Shown: positions 46,001-55,203 of the stretch, in pieces
How positions within the stretch are numbered: the stretch's first letter is position 1
Layout of the letters: each line of letters opens with the position of its first letter
Source: Bacteroidota bacterium
GTDB taxonomy: Bacteria > Bacteroidota > Bacteroidia > B-17B0 > Aurantibacillaceae
NCBI GenBank assembly: GCA_021156365.1
Contig: JAJNDK010000003.1
Coordinates: 372,001-436,000 of the forward strand
Length of the DNA: 64,000 nucleotides
Direction of reading: 5' to 3'
Translations under genes and position numbers: made by a program
The notes under the pieces: generated by a model
What the model was told of the DNA's origin: nothing
The model's input: only the letters and a program-made list of their open reading frames with translations
Databases searched by the model: none

Positions 46001-49000
46001 GATCGGCAGATGATGATTTTCCATATGAGTTCAGACCATATGCAGGTTTGGATCCGCAGGTAACCATTACACTCCCGCCGGGTTATCAATATATTTCTTC
46101 TACTTTTAATATTATGCAATCGGCCAGCTCTTCTGCACCAGGTTCTCATAATGCCTTTGCTTCATCGCCATCGCCGATCACGTTTAATCCGTATCCGATA
46201 TCCGGAGAGGTAGTTACCTCTTCCTCTTCGGGCACAACGATTCAGTACAACGGGCTTTCCGCATCGAATACGTGCTGGCCACTGCTGGATGGAAAATACA
46301 ATGCATACGTGCCTTTTTATACAATAACTGTATTGATGCAGCCAACATGTACTGCTCCGGCCAGCGATCATTTTGAATTTGCCGGCGGTTATACGGAAGG
46401 CATTCAGCAATCCGATCCTGCTTACCAGGTACATACGAATTTTAATCTCACCAATCTCCCGGTGTATCATATCAATCCTACACTGTCTGTAGTACCTTCT
46501 GCCACATCCGTAAGTGTATACAGTAATCAGGCAGATTTTGAATTTACGATTTGCGATGGCATCCCTGCCAATGGAAATCATCCGTGGATAGCGATCGAAA
46601 ACTCCCTTCTCAATTCGCTCGACCTTTCTACTGCAGTTGTTCAGCAAACGGCCCCGACCACTGCAACGCTTACTACTGTTCCCTATACGGACGGCAACGG
46701 TAATACCGGAATTTTGGTAAGCACGGCAAACATTCCTGCCGGGCAATGTATCGAGCTTTTGTTAAGTGCAACTGTGAACAGTAATGGTTGTGTTCCTACA
46801 GGTAATCCGCCGGCGCTTGATCAGCTCACTGTGCGATACGGAAATGAATGTGCAGGGAATATAATTACTTCGCCCGACGAGATTTGTGAGCAGGGCTCTG
46901 TTCTTTTCCAGTTCGAGCGCTATCCTTCCGATCTGCAGTTGTTCCAGGCTCTGGTGCCTTCGGCTCCGGTAGATCTTTGTGATGGTACACTGCAATATGA
47001 GCTAATCGTAAGTAGTTCCGATATAGGGACGATCACCAATCCTTCTTTGCTGATCGATCTCCCTACCGGCATCAGCGTCACCGGCCTTGCATTCGAATAC
47101 CCGATCGGTGGCCCGTCTGTTACGGTAAGCACTCCGGATGCTTATGATGTGAACGGAGATCCGATCTGGAATATATATTCACATGTTACACTGCCGGGAG
47201 GCAATGGACTTACAGGGGTTACAACAGCGCCGGCCAACCAGGTAAAAGTATATGTTACACTGCAAACGAGCTGTACGTATAATGTAACCGATTATATCAA
47301 TTTTTATGCAGAGGGTATTTCTTCCTGCAGCCAGCAGCTTACAACATTACCTGTACAGCACAGACCGACTATTAATAATGCTTTACCGATCGATGAGCTG
47401 AATGTACAGGTTACTATGTCTACGAGCGACATGGCGGCCGGTCTGAACTGCAGTAACACTGCTACGTTTACAGTAACTGTGAATAATACAGGAGCGCAGG
47501 CAAACCTGCATAATGAAACCGTAACGGTTACAGTTCCCGGCTCACCTTTGGTGCTGAGCAATACGGGATCGGCTGTTGTAAGCGGATCTACACTTACCTG
47601 GATCATTCCAACAGGTACATTGGCAGCAAGTAGTTCTATTACATTTACCTTTGACTTAAGTCTTGCCAATTCAGTGTATTGTGAAACGCATCTGCCGGTA
47701 GCTGCCGTGGTGGGATATACCGAACTTGTGAATTGTGAAGAGTCGGGAGGACATTGCAATGTTGGTTTTTCCTCCGAACCCGACAGCCTGTTTATTGACG
47801 CATGCTGTCCATGTATTCTTGAGCTCGGAGCAAACCACACGATTTGCAGTGGACAGGGAGTAAGCCTGGATGCAACCACGTCGGGCGCTATAGGCTATTC
47901 ATGGGCTCCGGCAACAGGATTGAGCTGCACGAACTGTGCAAATCCTACTGCAAGTCCTACGGTTACAACAACATATACTGCAACTGTAACAACCGCAACA
48001 GGAAGCTGCTCCGATAATGTGACGATCTCCGTCAATCCACTTCCGTCAATTAATGTAAATTCTCCTGCTATATGCTACAGGCAGATGGCCGCTACCCTTA
48101 TTGCCAGCGGTGCATCAACGTATACCTGGACCCCGGCCGGAACTTTATCTCCTACTACCGGCGCTACGGTTACTGCAACACCTTCCACTACTATTGTATA
48201 CACAGTAACAGGCACCGATGCGAATGGTTGTATTTCTTCAGCTACCAGTACCGTTACGGTGAATGCGCTGCCGGTCATTGCAGTGAATTCCGCTTCAGTA
48301 TGTGGTATCACACCCACCACTTTAATTGCAGGTGGAGCTCTTACATACACCTGGGCACCGGCCATCAGCGTATCTCCCACTACGGGGGCTACCGTTACGG
48401 CAACGCCGATGGCAACCACCATATATACCGTTACAGGTACGGATGCAAATGGATGTTATTCTTCGGCAACGAGCACGGTTACTGTTAACCCGTTTCCGGT
48501 AGTGACTGTAAATTCCCCGTCGGTATGTATCGGAAGCAGTGTTAATTTAAATGCTTCGGGAGCAAGTACCTATTCATGGACTCCATCAACCGGCTTATCT
48601 GCTACAACCGGGACCACTGTTAGTGCAACGCCAACGGTTACCACAGTTTATACGGTTACGGGTACCAATGCATTTGGCTGTTCATCTTCTGCGAGCAGCA
48701 CAGTTACAGTGAATGCTCTTCCGAATGTTACAGTAAACTCTGCTGGTTTTTGTTCGGATGAAGGTGTTACGCTTACAGCCAATGGTGCTAATACATATAC
48801 CTGGTTGCCACCAACCGGCTTGTCGGCTACTACCGGATCAGTGGTTACAGCAGCTCCATCTTCCACAACGATTTATACTGTAACCGGCACAGCAGTGAAT
48901 GGTTGCACCGCTACTGCAACAAGCACGGTCACTGTAGTTTCACCGCCTGTACTCACCGTTACACCTTCTCTTACGATCTGTATCGGTGCTTCAGCCTCCC

Positions 49001-51129
49001 TTTCAGCCTCTGGTGCGTCAGGTTACCAATGGAACAGACTGTTACCAACTCCGGTTACCTACCTCGCATCGACGCCGGGAATAACAGTAACACCAACAGT
49101 TACAACGGTGTACCAGGTAATAGGCTCAACCAATCCTGTTGTGGATGTCTGTGCCACCATTGCTACAGTAACCGTTACAGTTCTCGATCCAATACCTGTT
49201 ATTACCGGCACAACCAGCATTAATTGCGGGCAGTCGGTTACACTCAATGCATCGGCAGTTACTCCATCTACCACATTTAGCTGGCAGCCGGTAAATACTA
49301 CAGGCCCATCAATGACAGATTACCCTTCAGTTACGACTGTTTATACGGTTACCGGAACAGCAGGGGCCTGCACAGCTACTTCGTATTATACAGTTACTGT
49401 TAATGCTGTTGGTTCTCCGCTATGGCCTAAACATCCTGATTCGGGAAGCAACGGCACAGATGAGGTAACGGACGTAGTGCAGGATGGATCGGGAAATACA
49501 TTTGTTGTAGGTAATTTCACAGGTACACTGATAGCAGGCGGCATAACTGTTTCAAGTCCTTCAAGTACTTCTTCCTGTTTTGTGGCAAAATTCTCAGATT
49601 GTGGAACGGAATGGGTTCGCTCGTTCACTTCGAATGCTCCTACAGGCTCCCTGGTTATACCACATACCTATGGCCGTGCCATTACGCTTGATAATAGCGG
49701 AGATGTGATCATTACCGGCGGGTTCTATGGCAACAATATGTCGCTTACACCAATGCAGAGCGGATACATGGTCACCAGCTTAAGTGCGGGGGCGCACACC
49801 GCTGCATATGTTATTCGTCTGAATGGCAACACCGGTAATACGATGGATGCGATCCGTAGTACGAACGATGCCCCTGTGACTGAAGGAACCGGTATTGTTT
49901 TCAAAAGTCCGTATGTATATGTAAGCGGGCATTCGAACGGACAGCTTACCATTTCTCCTGTTAATGTTGCGATACCTGCAAACGACAGGGACATTTTCGT
50001 AACCAAGCTAAACACTTCAGGACTTACTGCGGTATGGCTCAAAAAATTCGGCTTTGCTTCTACTTCCGTCCCTAAATGGGAGGGTACAGAAACAGAAGTT
50101 GGCGTGGATGCATCGAATAATGTGTATGTAGGCGGAACTATTTATGGTCAGATCAATTTCGGAATTCCATCTGCATCGTATGGAAACGGATCCGGTAAAA
50201 TGACCGGGCTGATTGCCAGCTATAACAGTTCGGGTGCAGAGCGGTTTGGAAATGCGTTCCATAATACTACCGATGATATCTACCTGAATGATCTTGCCTG
50301 TGATGCCAATGGTAACTGTTATGTTACAGGCTCCTGGAAGGGAACTATACAGGGCGGCAGCAGCTCCGCATCTACACGGGATGTTTTCCAGGCACGTGTT
50401 AATCACAGTGGCACGGCCTTAAATCTCAGCTGGAACAAAAAGGCCTCCGGTACAGGCGTTGATGAAGGAAGCGGTGTAGCACTGGATAATGCAGGCAACG
50501 TATACTTCACAGGTAAAGTAACTCCGGGTGGAACCTTTGAAGGAATGAGCTCCATTTCTACAGGTATGAGCTCAGGTGGTGAGGCCTTTGTTTGTCAGCG
50601 GAATGCAAGTACAGGTGCAGGCGGAACATATGCCGTAGCCAGCAGTACATCTCCTTCAGCAGCCACGCATATAGTTCAGGGGAAAGCGGTGAGTGCAAAT
50701 TCCAACGGATCCAGTGTGGTGTTTGGTGGTAGCTATGTTATTGCGAGCGCAGCCAGCGTAACATTCAATTCAGCGATCACTACGACCCTGGCCAATGCCC
50801 CGGAGTTTTTTGCCGCACGGACCAATCTGTCGGGTGCATTCTTCAGGCAAATGAACGGAGAAGAAGAACTGCCTTTTGTAAAAGAAGGTTTGCAGCTCTA
50901 TCCGAATCCGAACAATGGTACTTTCACTTTACAATTTGCCGGCCGTATATTGAATGCTTCGAATGTCGAAGTATACGATGGGCAGGGTAAGAAGGTAGAG
51001 GTCGTAACTAAAGCCATTTCGGATGAACAGCTGGAACTGAGCCTGCAGAATGTAGCGCAGGGGATTTATATGGTAGTGGTGCAGGAGGAAGGCGAGGTAT
51101 ACAGCAAACGCGTTGTGATCAACTGGTAG
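43075..51129 (+). CDS. Giant T9SS type A surface protein (2684 residues)
   Basis: The signal peptide (ITSIALLLFFCGIQKAEA) is followed by a long N-terminal half of DUF11-like Ig domains with paired cysteines (TINLPAGISYVSLTPPG is typical). A run of about eight SprB-like repeats of about 75 residues lies near 1580-2100 (TYTWTPAG, TGATVTATP, TVYTVTGTDANGC). An SBBP-type beta-propeller region follows to about 2590 (DEVTDVVQDGSGNTFVVGNF), then a T9SS type A sorting domain (LQLYPNPNNGTFTLQF, VAQGIYMVVVQEEG). It is probably an adhesin or surface-layer component. It is transcribed alone, and a strong terminator follows. Composition (Thr, Ser, Asn, few Lys) is typical of such proteins. Confidence 0.9.
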   Translation: MIKLPLITSIALLLFFCGIQKAEAKHKVPVCYTITANETAYFPSSSVPQYTLSPCTTYDFVYQLSTTSTSAVTDNVTINLPAGISYVSLTPPGSGPSVVNVSGGTSPVFTVSAWDNTAPASFTVTVTTPSICVQASGLTTITGSNSCNTYSASSSLHIEPPVLHAINTAGSSSLLLNIGDVNELVFSLENASSNGAGIPNIDITSITADPTVTLYGDYYLSTSPTPLTGNFYTYSYPTPVAGSISANSPITSGSIHIGSSDFTYFFGSSVFPAQPQELYVHIPYKVIDCGLGGGTYIASWGCGSTSCTSIPLTSSINVQTGTPHMAVVGYPAFQNGSYCGPGSNSSVIGFIYKNTGTPIGSPAPAGNARATDLQLYLYSQASFGTLDLNSFQVASGINTLTLSAPVVSSAGTFYFGADLYDAYLVDFSQLSAGLVGWNPLGTGNTLADLDADGKVNDLAEAGTFTITATYNYNTTSCPEFDACGGSFKNLPYIISRYNNQCYSLPPMPTTPTGYGDASYYYHASGSGGSINGPADVVEGAPFSVEICTAPYTQRWGPTGFDFDCPNGYHQIKVNLPLGYHLDFSSLTSIGSGIYNLPNVVANGRCGGTQTITPTVQEICGANPLDPSYVIINFGKILYSNCGPWNETYVLDCFNLPLYLDCSGTAAACATVPLNFGADNISFALQYICDQSCATCVSDIECGGSSIYHHCSGSCDSYFSTATNSFSFKRTTLGWTNPGATSACGTPLSALTESTDPPIDLEAAYPGDVIEAKLQGSFTGTLSTPAPVYNGSSFSTMGLQIRYDDLPAGVRASPYLFDFDQQNGYITITNSVTTASITVLSSTITYVPVVNGSVVEMNFWLPASAQTFMSSSTDTYVFDADLFLIARATPAVGAGTTFYAGHASFPLTDLRAEYIGQRPGSPLPAPDVSCDSWGTHFTMIQPSTNVGYYPDVSYNNVSTCEPYPVMFMFQSANGRYGSADDDFPYEFRPYAGLDPQVTITLPPGYQYISSTFNIMQSASSSAPGSHNAFASSPSPITFNPYPISGEVVTSSSSGTTIQYNGLSASNTCWPLLDGKYNAYVPFYTITVLMQPTCTAPASDHFEFAGGYTEGIQQSDPAYQVHTNFNLTNLPVYHINPTLSVVPSATSVSVYSNQADFEFTICDGIPANGNHPWIAIENSLLNSLDLSTAVVQQTAPTTATLTTVPYTDGNGNTGILVSTANIPAGQCIELLLSATVNSNGCVPTGNPPALDQLTVRYGNECAGNIITSPDEICEQGSVLFQFERYPSDLQLFQALVPSAPVDLCDGTLQYELIVSSSDIGTITNPSLLIDLPTGISVTGLAFEYPIGGPSVTVSTPDAYDVNGDPIWNIYSHVTLPGGNGLTGVTTAPANQVKVYVTLQTSCTYNVTDYINFYAEGISSCSQQLTTLPVQHRPTINNALPIDELNVQVTMSTSDMAAGLNCSNTATFTVTVNNTGAQANLHNETVTVTVPGSPLVLSNTGSAVVSGSTLTWIIPTGTLAASSSITFTFDLSLANSVYCETHLPVAAVVGYTELVNCEESGGHCNVGFSSEPDSLFIDACCPCILELGANHTICSGQGVSLDATTSGAIGYSWAPATGLSCTNCANPTASPTVTTTYTATVTTATGSCSDNVTISVNPLPSINVNSPAICYRQMAATLIASGASTYTWTPAGTLSPTTGATVTATPSTTIVYTVTGTDANGCISSATSTVTVNALPVIAVNSASVCGITPTTLIAGGALTYTWAPAISVSPTTGATVTATPMATTIYTVTGTDANGCYSSATSTVTVNPFPVVTVNSPSVCIGSSVNLNASGASTYSWTPSTGLSATTGTTVSATPTVTTVYTVTGTNAFGCSSSASSTVTVNALPNVTVNSAGFCSDEGVTLTANGANTYTWLPPTGLSATTGSVVTAAPSSTTIYTVTGTAVNGCTATATSTVTVVSPPVLTVTPSLTICIGASASLSASGASGYQWNRLLPTPVTYLASTPGITVTPTVTTVYQVIGSTNPVVDVCATIATVTVTVLDPIPVITGTTSINCGQSVTLNASAVTPSTTFSWQPVNTTGPSMTDYPSVTTVYTVTGTAGACTATSYYTVTVNAVGSPLWPKHPDSGSNGTDEVTDVVQDGSGNTFVVGNFTGTLIAGGITVSSPSSTSSCFVAKFSDCGTEWVRSFTSNAPTGSLVIPHTYGRAITLDNSGDVIITGGFYGNNMSLTPMQSGYMVTSLSAGAHTAAYVIRLNGNTGNTMDAIRSTNDAPVTEGTGIVFKSPYVYVSGHSNGQLTISPVNVAIPANDRDIFVTKLNTSGLTAVWLKKFGFASTSVPKWEGTETEVGVDASNNVYVGGTIYGQINFGIPSASYGNGSGKMTGLIASYNSSGAERFGNAFHNTTDDIYLNDLACDANGNCYVTGSWKGTIQGGSSSASTRDVFQARVNHSGTALNLSWNKKASGTGVDEGSGVALDNAGNVYFTGKVTPGGTFEGMSSISTGMSSGGEAFVCQRNASTGAGGTYAVASSTSPSAATHIVQGKAVSANSNGSSVVFGGSYVIASAASVTFNSAITTTLANAPEFFAARTNLSGAFFRQMNGEEELPFVKEGLQLYPNPNNGTFTLQFAGRILNASNVEVYDGQGKKVEVVTKAISDEQLELSLQNVAQGIYMVVVQEEGEVYSKRVVINW
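47810..49410 (+). repeat. SprB-like tandem repeats inside the 2684-residue gene
   Basis: About eight diverged units of 72-80 codons, each with an ICxGxSVxLxASGAxTYxW start and a TVTTVYTVTGTDANGC end. The middle five are the most alike. Unlike the type B adhesin repeats, I saw no long identical DNA stretch between units. Confidence 0.8.
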
Positions 51130-51158
51130 AAAATAACGATAATTACTATCAAATGAAC

Positions 51159-51197
51159 AAAGCGGGAACGAATAACAATCGTTCCCGCTTTTTATTT
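51159..51197 (+). terminator. Rho-independent terminator after the 2684-residue gene
   Basis: AGCGGGAACGA (51161-51171) pairs perfectly with TCGTTCCCGCT (51179-51189) around a 7-base loop, extended by two A-T pairs and followed by TTTTATTTT. It also lies just beyond the stop (51205) of the opposing caspase gene, so it may serve both. Confidence 0.9.
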
Positions 51198-51204
51198 TAA
51201 AGCT

Positions 51205-54200
51205 TTACCACAATTCGTAATCCAGCACCGTGTTTTCCAAGCGGTATGTTGGCATTTGTTTTCCATCTGAGAGTTTGTATACTTCATCTGCTACGAATTT
51301 TTGTAATTCGGACAAAGATATTTTTCCATCCAGGTTGTAATCCGCTTTCAGGTTGGTCATACCATCCAGCAGGCAGTGTGTGAATAAACCGTTGTTCCAC
51401 TTCTCTCCTTCAAAGGCAGCTTCTGTTCCGCCGGCAGAAGAGATCACTGTTGCTCCGGAGGATTGCCGCAGATCGGAAAAAACGGTCTTCGACATTTCCA
51501 GCGCAGTGCTTTGCGCAAAAGCTGCAGTGTTGGCCCGCACAGAACGTGAGCTGTCTTTGTCATGATTGCCGTCGCTTTTATCAAAAAAAGTTTCATCCAC
51601 ATCTACCTCACCACTGAAGCAGGCATCGATAAACATCAGCTTACGCAAGGGTTTCACCTCCTTCAACAATTTTTCGAATGCATTGTAAGATACCGAATTG
51701 ATCTTCGGATCGTTGAAATCCGTATAGTAAGTCGGGAAATAATAACTGAAGTCACTGTCCAGAAAACCATGCCCGGCAAAGAAGATCATCACCACATCAT
51801 TGACGCCTGCCGCCGAAAAGAATTTTTTCAGTCCTGCAATAGAATCGTTGGCAAATGATTTATTGAATACTTTTTTTACTTCGATCTTATTGAAAGATTT
51901 GGAATTGGCCATGGCACCTGCCATGTCATTTGCGTCTTTCACGGCATAGGCAAGATCGAATTCAGTGTCTTTGAATTTTTCGCTGGCGATCACTGCCATA
52001 TACAGATTGGGTTTTACAAGACTGGTATTATTATAAAAACGGGTTGTATGCGGACTTTCCAGGCCCAGTTCATCTACGGCAACGAACTCAAAGCGGTTGA
52101 TCCCTGACGAAGTTTCGAAGCTCAGGTTTTTTTCATAGCGGTCTGCTTTATCTGCCGGGATCGATTCGGTAAGAATAAGGTTTCCATTGTTGTATACTTT
52201 CAGGCTCTGCAGTTTGTTGCCTCCTTTGTTGGCACTGACAGAGAAATTAACGGTGCCGTTTTTTTCTTCCCCTATTTTTATATGCTGAAAAGTGGGCAGC
52301 GATGCAAAATTAACCTTTGTACCGGGTTTGATGCCAAGCAGTTTGAGACGTTTGGTGTAGGCCTTTTCGTAGGCCTGGATCAGCGCACTATCCGAACAGG
52401 AAAAAGCGCGAAGTACCTGGTGGGGTTGATTCAGATAGGCATCGAATTGTTCGAATCCGTATATCTCATTGTTATACCGGAAACGAATGTTCTTTACAAA
52501 CTCTTTTGATCCGAGGTAATGCAGGTCAGAGCTCACGAGAAAGTATTGATCGCCTTCCGCATTGGCCAGCTGCCCGATCACTTTTTTTGCTTTCAGGTCA
52601 ACGAATATGGCCATGGTATTGTAGGGAGAAGTGATGATGAGCAGGTCTCTGCTTTCAACAAAGAAGCATCTTGGATTGGAAATGTTCATGTTCTTCAGAT
52701 CGATCAGCTCGTTGCCTTTGTTGTCGAAAACCTTGAAGTAAGCAGTATATACATCGGCAAGTGCAAAATACTTTCCGGAATCGCTGGTAAAATGAAAAGG
52801 CACAATGGAAGGCAATTTGTCAATTGTTTTGGAATATTTTTCGGAGCCACTTCGTACGTCGTATTCGGTGTACATGATCTCCTGCTCATTCGCATTGTAA
52901 TGTCCCAGATCGTATTTTACGTACCACATACCGATAGTAGTTCCTTTTTCTTTTATCCTGAAATCATAGGGATAAAAACTGGCGGCATAACTGGCGGTGA
53001 TCTTTTTGGTTTGAAGGTCTATTCGCGAAATGGCATTGACAGGTGAATCGAATTCCATTCCGTTCAGTTTTTGTTTCCTGGTGACCTGTGCGGAAGTGAA
53101 CAAAAAATTGCCGTCATCGCTGAATAGGACTTTGTTGTTCACTGCCCAGGTATCGCTCTCGTAGATGGTCTTTTTATTTTTTCTGTTCATTACGCTGAAT
53201 TTACCGCTGCCCGGAACAAAGACGAGCTCATCCGTAAAGTTGATGATCTTATACGTTGGAACTGCTGCTAATGAGAACTGGCCTTCGTATGTTTCTTCTT
53301 TTTTCGTGATAAGGTTCACAATGTATAGATGTGTGTAATCCGCATAATAAAATTCATTGTTTATAAAACCGGAAGTGATGGAATAGATGTCTTTTTTTAT
53401 GACACGCACCACTTGCTTTTTCAGGAAATTATAAATGAAAAGATTCAGGTGATTCAGGCTGGTGCCTGAATTAACTACGACTTCCGAATCATTCAGGAAT
53501 TGTACGCTCATGATAAAGGAAGAGTCCTTGCCCGAAATATCCTTGATCTCCACATGTTTGGTGAAATTGCTCAGGTTCCAGATAAAGCCCGAATTGCTGC
53601 CATTGGTATACAACCATTTTTTATCAGGACTTATATTCGCAGAATAGATCGGGTTTCCCATTGTGCTTCTTTCGGCGATCAGGGCAAGTGTTTTGGGATT
53701 GTATACACGAAGCGCTTTGTAGAATATATAACCATTGCCCACCATCCTGTTCCCGGAAGGAGCGATCTTCATATTGTTGTAGATGCCTTTTACCCTGCGG
53801 ATAACCTTCTTTGTTTTAAGGTCGATATATTTCAGCTCTTTGGAAGTGGCATATACTACAAGGCCTTCGCTTCGTTCAAAATCCATGTCCAGCACATATT
53901 CGTCGGCTTTGAAATTCTCTTTATCCGGTGTGGTAATGGGCGAACGTTTGTTCATCGTCTCGGTGGTTTTTTTATCGAGGCCCATTGCCATTGTAACGAC
54001 CGGCATGGTGATCTCGTGTAATATTTTCCCGGTCTCAATGTTCAGTACAAAATATTTATCTACATCAAAACACATCAGCAGCGAATCACAGAGCTTCATT
54101 TTGTAGGTTGTGGATTTCTCTTTAAGGATCCGCTCTTTTTTCGAAAGATCACTGAGCGATTGCCGGAAGATACCACCATCTGTCCCTTCCAGCAGGCTCA

Positions 54201-54762
54201 CCAGCACTTCATTCTTTTTTTTATTATACGTAGCCGTAAACATATTACTACCAACCGGCAGCGTATGTGAGGCGGTCATGGATTTTTTCTCAATGTCGTA
54301 CGTCAATGTAAAATTACCTATGCAGATATAGATCTCATATCCCTTGTTGATGAAAAAAGCGGAACCGATGGGCATGTCTTTGTAATATTCCGTTTCGGGA
54401 ATGGCTTTTAATAATTCGGCACCGGAGATCTTTGCATACAGGTTCAGTTTCTGGTTGGCAAACGTGAAGATCATGAGCTGGTTGTTGACCGAAACAAGGA
54501 TGTATTTTCCATCGGGGCTCAGGGAAAGGCTTTTGGCACCAAATAGCAGATCGTATTCATCTACAAGTTCGCAGGTTTCCGTATTAAAAACAGAAACGGC
54601 ATTTCCACTGGTTATAAAATATTTTTCATCCGGGAAGTACTGCAGAAAATCATTTTGTGAATAACCGATCTCTTTCGGAATGATGATCTTTACATCGCCA
54701 AGCTGGGCTTCACTTTTCACAAACAGCAGGAAGAAAATGAAAGTGAGATAGAATTTAGTCAT
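51205..54762 (-). CDS. Exported caspase-like (C14) protease with WD40-like repeats and EF-hand
   Basis: 1185 residues from ATG 54762, chosen because it begins a signal peptide (MTKFYLTFIFFLLFVKSEAQ); the frame opens 22 codons earlier. Residues about 25-780 form weak WD40/propeller-like blades. A beta-sandwich (about 850-930) precedes a caspase fold at about 940-1185 with the catalytic His in FFAGHGF (His998) and Cys in IDACFSG (Cys1048). Near the end, DYNLDGKISLSE (1141-1152) is a canonical EF-hand loop. Bacterial caspase-like proteases cut after basic residues and some need calcium. No T9SS domain is seen, so it is probably periplasmic. A TACATTTA box (54781-54788) lies 18 bases upstream. 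Confidence 0.88.
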   Translation of the reverse strand: MTKFYLTFIFFLLFVKSEAQLGDVKIIIPKEIGYSQNDFLQYFPDEKYFITSGNAVSVFNTETCELVDEYDLLFGAKSLSLSPDGKYILVSVNNQLMIFTFANQKLNLYAKISGAELLKAIPETEYYKDMPIGSAFFINKGYEIYICIGNFTLTYDIEKKSMTASHTLPVGSNMFTATYNKKKNEVLVSLLEGTDGGIFRQSLSDLSKKERILKEKSTTYKMKLCDSLLMCFDVDKYFVLNIETGKILHEITMPVVTMAMGLDKKTTETMNKRSPITTPDKENFKADEYVLDMDFERSEGLVVYATSKELKYIDLKTKKVIRRVKGIYNNMKIAPSGNRMVGNGYIFYKALRVYNPKTLALIAERSTMGNPIYSANISPDKKWLYTNGSNSGFIWNLSNFTKHVEIKDISGKDSSFIMSVQFLNDSEVVVNSGTSLNHLNLFIYNFLKKQVVRVIKKDIYSITSGFINNEFYYADYTHLYIVNLITKKEETYEGQFSLAAVPTYKIINFTDELVFVPGSGKFSVMNRKNKKTIYESDTWAVNNKVLFSDDGNFLFTSAQVTRKQKLNGMEFDSPVNAISRIDLQTKKITASYAASFYPYDFRIKEKGTTIGMWYVKYDLGHYNANEQEIMYTEYDVRSGSEKYSKTIDKLPSIVPFHFTSDSGKYFALADVYTAYFKVFDNKGNELIDLKNMNISNPRCFFVESRDLLIITSPYNTMAIFVDLKAKKVIGQLANAEGDQYFLVSSDLHYLGSKEFVKNIRFRYNNEIYGFEQFDAYLNQPHQVLRAFSCSDSALIQAYEKAYTKRLKLLGIKPGTKVNFASLPTFQHIKIGEEKNGTVNFSVSANKGGNKLQSLKVYNNGNLILTESIPADKADRYEKNLSFETSSGINRFEFVAVDELGLESPHTTRFYNNTSLVKPNLYMAVIASEKFKDTEFDLAYAVKDANDMAGAMANSKSFNKIEVKKVFNKSFANDSIAGLKKFFSAAGVNDVVMIFFAGHGFLDSDFSYYFPTYYTDFNDPKINSVSYNAFEKLLKEVKPLRKLMFIDACFSGEVDVDETFFDKSDGNHDKDSSRSVRANTAAFAQSTALEMSKTVFSDLRQSSGATVISSAGGTEAAFEGEKWNNGLFTHCLLDGMTNLKADYNLDGKISLSELQKFVADEVYKLSDGKQMPTYRLENTVLDYELW

Positions 54763-54851
54763 GAAATTTGTCTTGATTTGTAAATGTACTAAAATTACCA
54801 AAATCAGATTTGGGACATGCTCCTGCACTGCTTCGGAATGAGTCTGACAAT

Positions 54852-54928
54852 CATGTTGGTGACAACACCAACATGGGAATCTATATATTTAAGGCAGAAA
54901 TTTTTCAGCCACTGTTGGTGTTGTCACC
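54852..54928. repeat. Palindrome and inverted partial copy
   Basis: CATGTTGGTG and CACCAACATG form a 10-bp stem around ACAA at 54852-54875. Sixteen bases of it, GGTGACAACACCAACA (54858-54873), recur in reverse complement at 54913-54928. The shared core is GGTG-N4-CACC. The copies are about 57 bases apart, centre to centre. They could be paired operator sites or arms of a larger RNA or DNA hairpin. Confidence 0.7.
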
Positions 54929-55093
54929 GGCAGTAATCCGGATTTACTAAACAGGTGATATTGATGAGTTTTGTACACAAAAGCATAGAAATTAACAAAA
55001 GCCGCAGCCGGAGGGCTTTTTTTTGAACTTTTTTGGCTTGAAAGCCCCATAAACAGGCTTTTTTTCTTTTTTTTCTATATACAAAATATCGGT

Positions 55094-55101
55094 TATATTT
55101 G
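55094..55101 (+). promoter_or_regulatory. -7 promoter box TATATTTG for the E1 dehydrogenase
   Basis: An exact TAnnTTTG match 102 bases before the ATG at 55204, implying a leader of about 95 nt, long compared with other genes in the window. Confidence 0.6.
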
Positions 55102-55110
55102 TAGGGATTG

Positions 55111-55163
55111 TCCGGAATTTAAATCGTGGGAAAGATGCCTGATCGGTGCAGATAAATTCCGGA
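55111..55163 (+). promoter_or_regulatory. Leader inverted repeat in the E1 dehydrogenase 5' UTR
   Basis: TCCGGAATTTA (55111-55121) is the exact reverse complement of TAAATTCCGGA (55153-55163). The 11-bp stem with a 31-base loop begins just after the predicted transcript start. It is too far from a T-run to be a simple terminator. It may be an RNA control element or a two-site operator. Confidence 0.5.
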
Positions 55164-55203
55164 TCTCGTAGAGGTAAGGATGAATTAATTTTTAAAGCAG
55201 GAT

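Larger units (their letters stand above)
54763..55203. other. Divergent intergenic region, caspase / E1 dehydrogenase
   Basis: About 440 bases without a gene. It holds, from left to right, a near-consensus -7 box for the caspase gene, a pair of related palindromes (54852-54928), a T-rich stretch, the E1 -7 box (55094-55101) and a leader hairpin (55111-55163). These are described separately. Confidence 0.6.
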
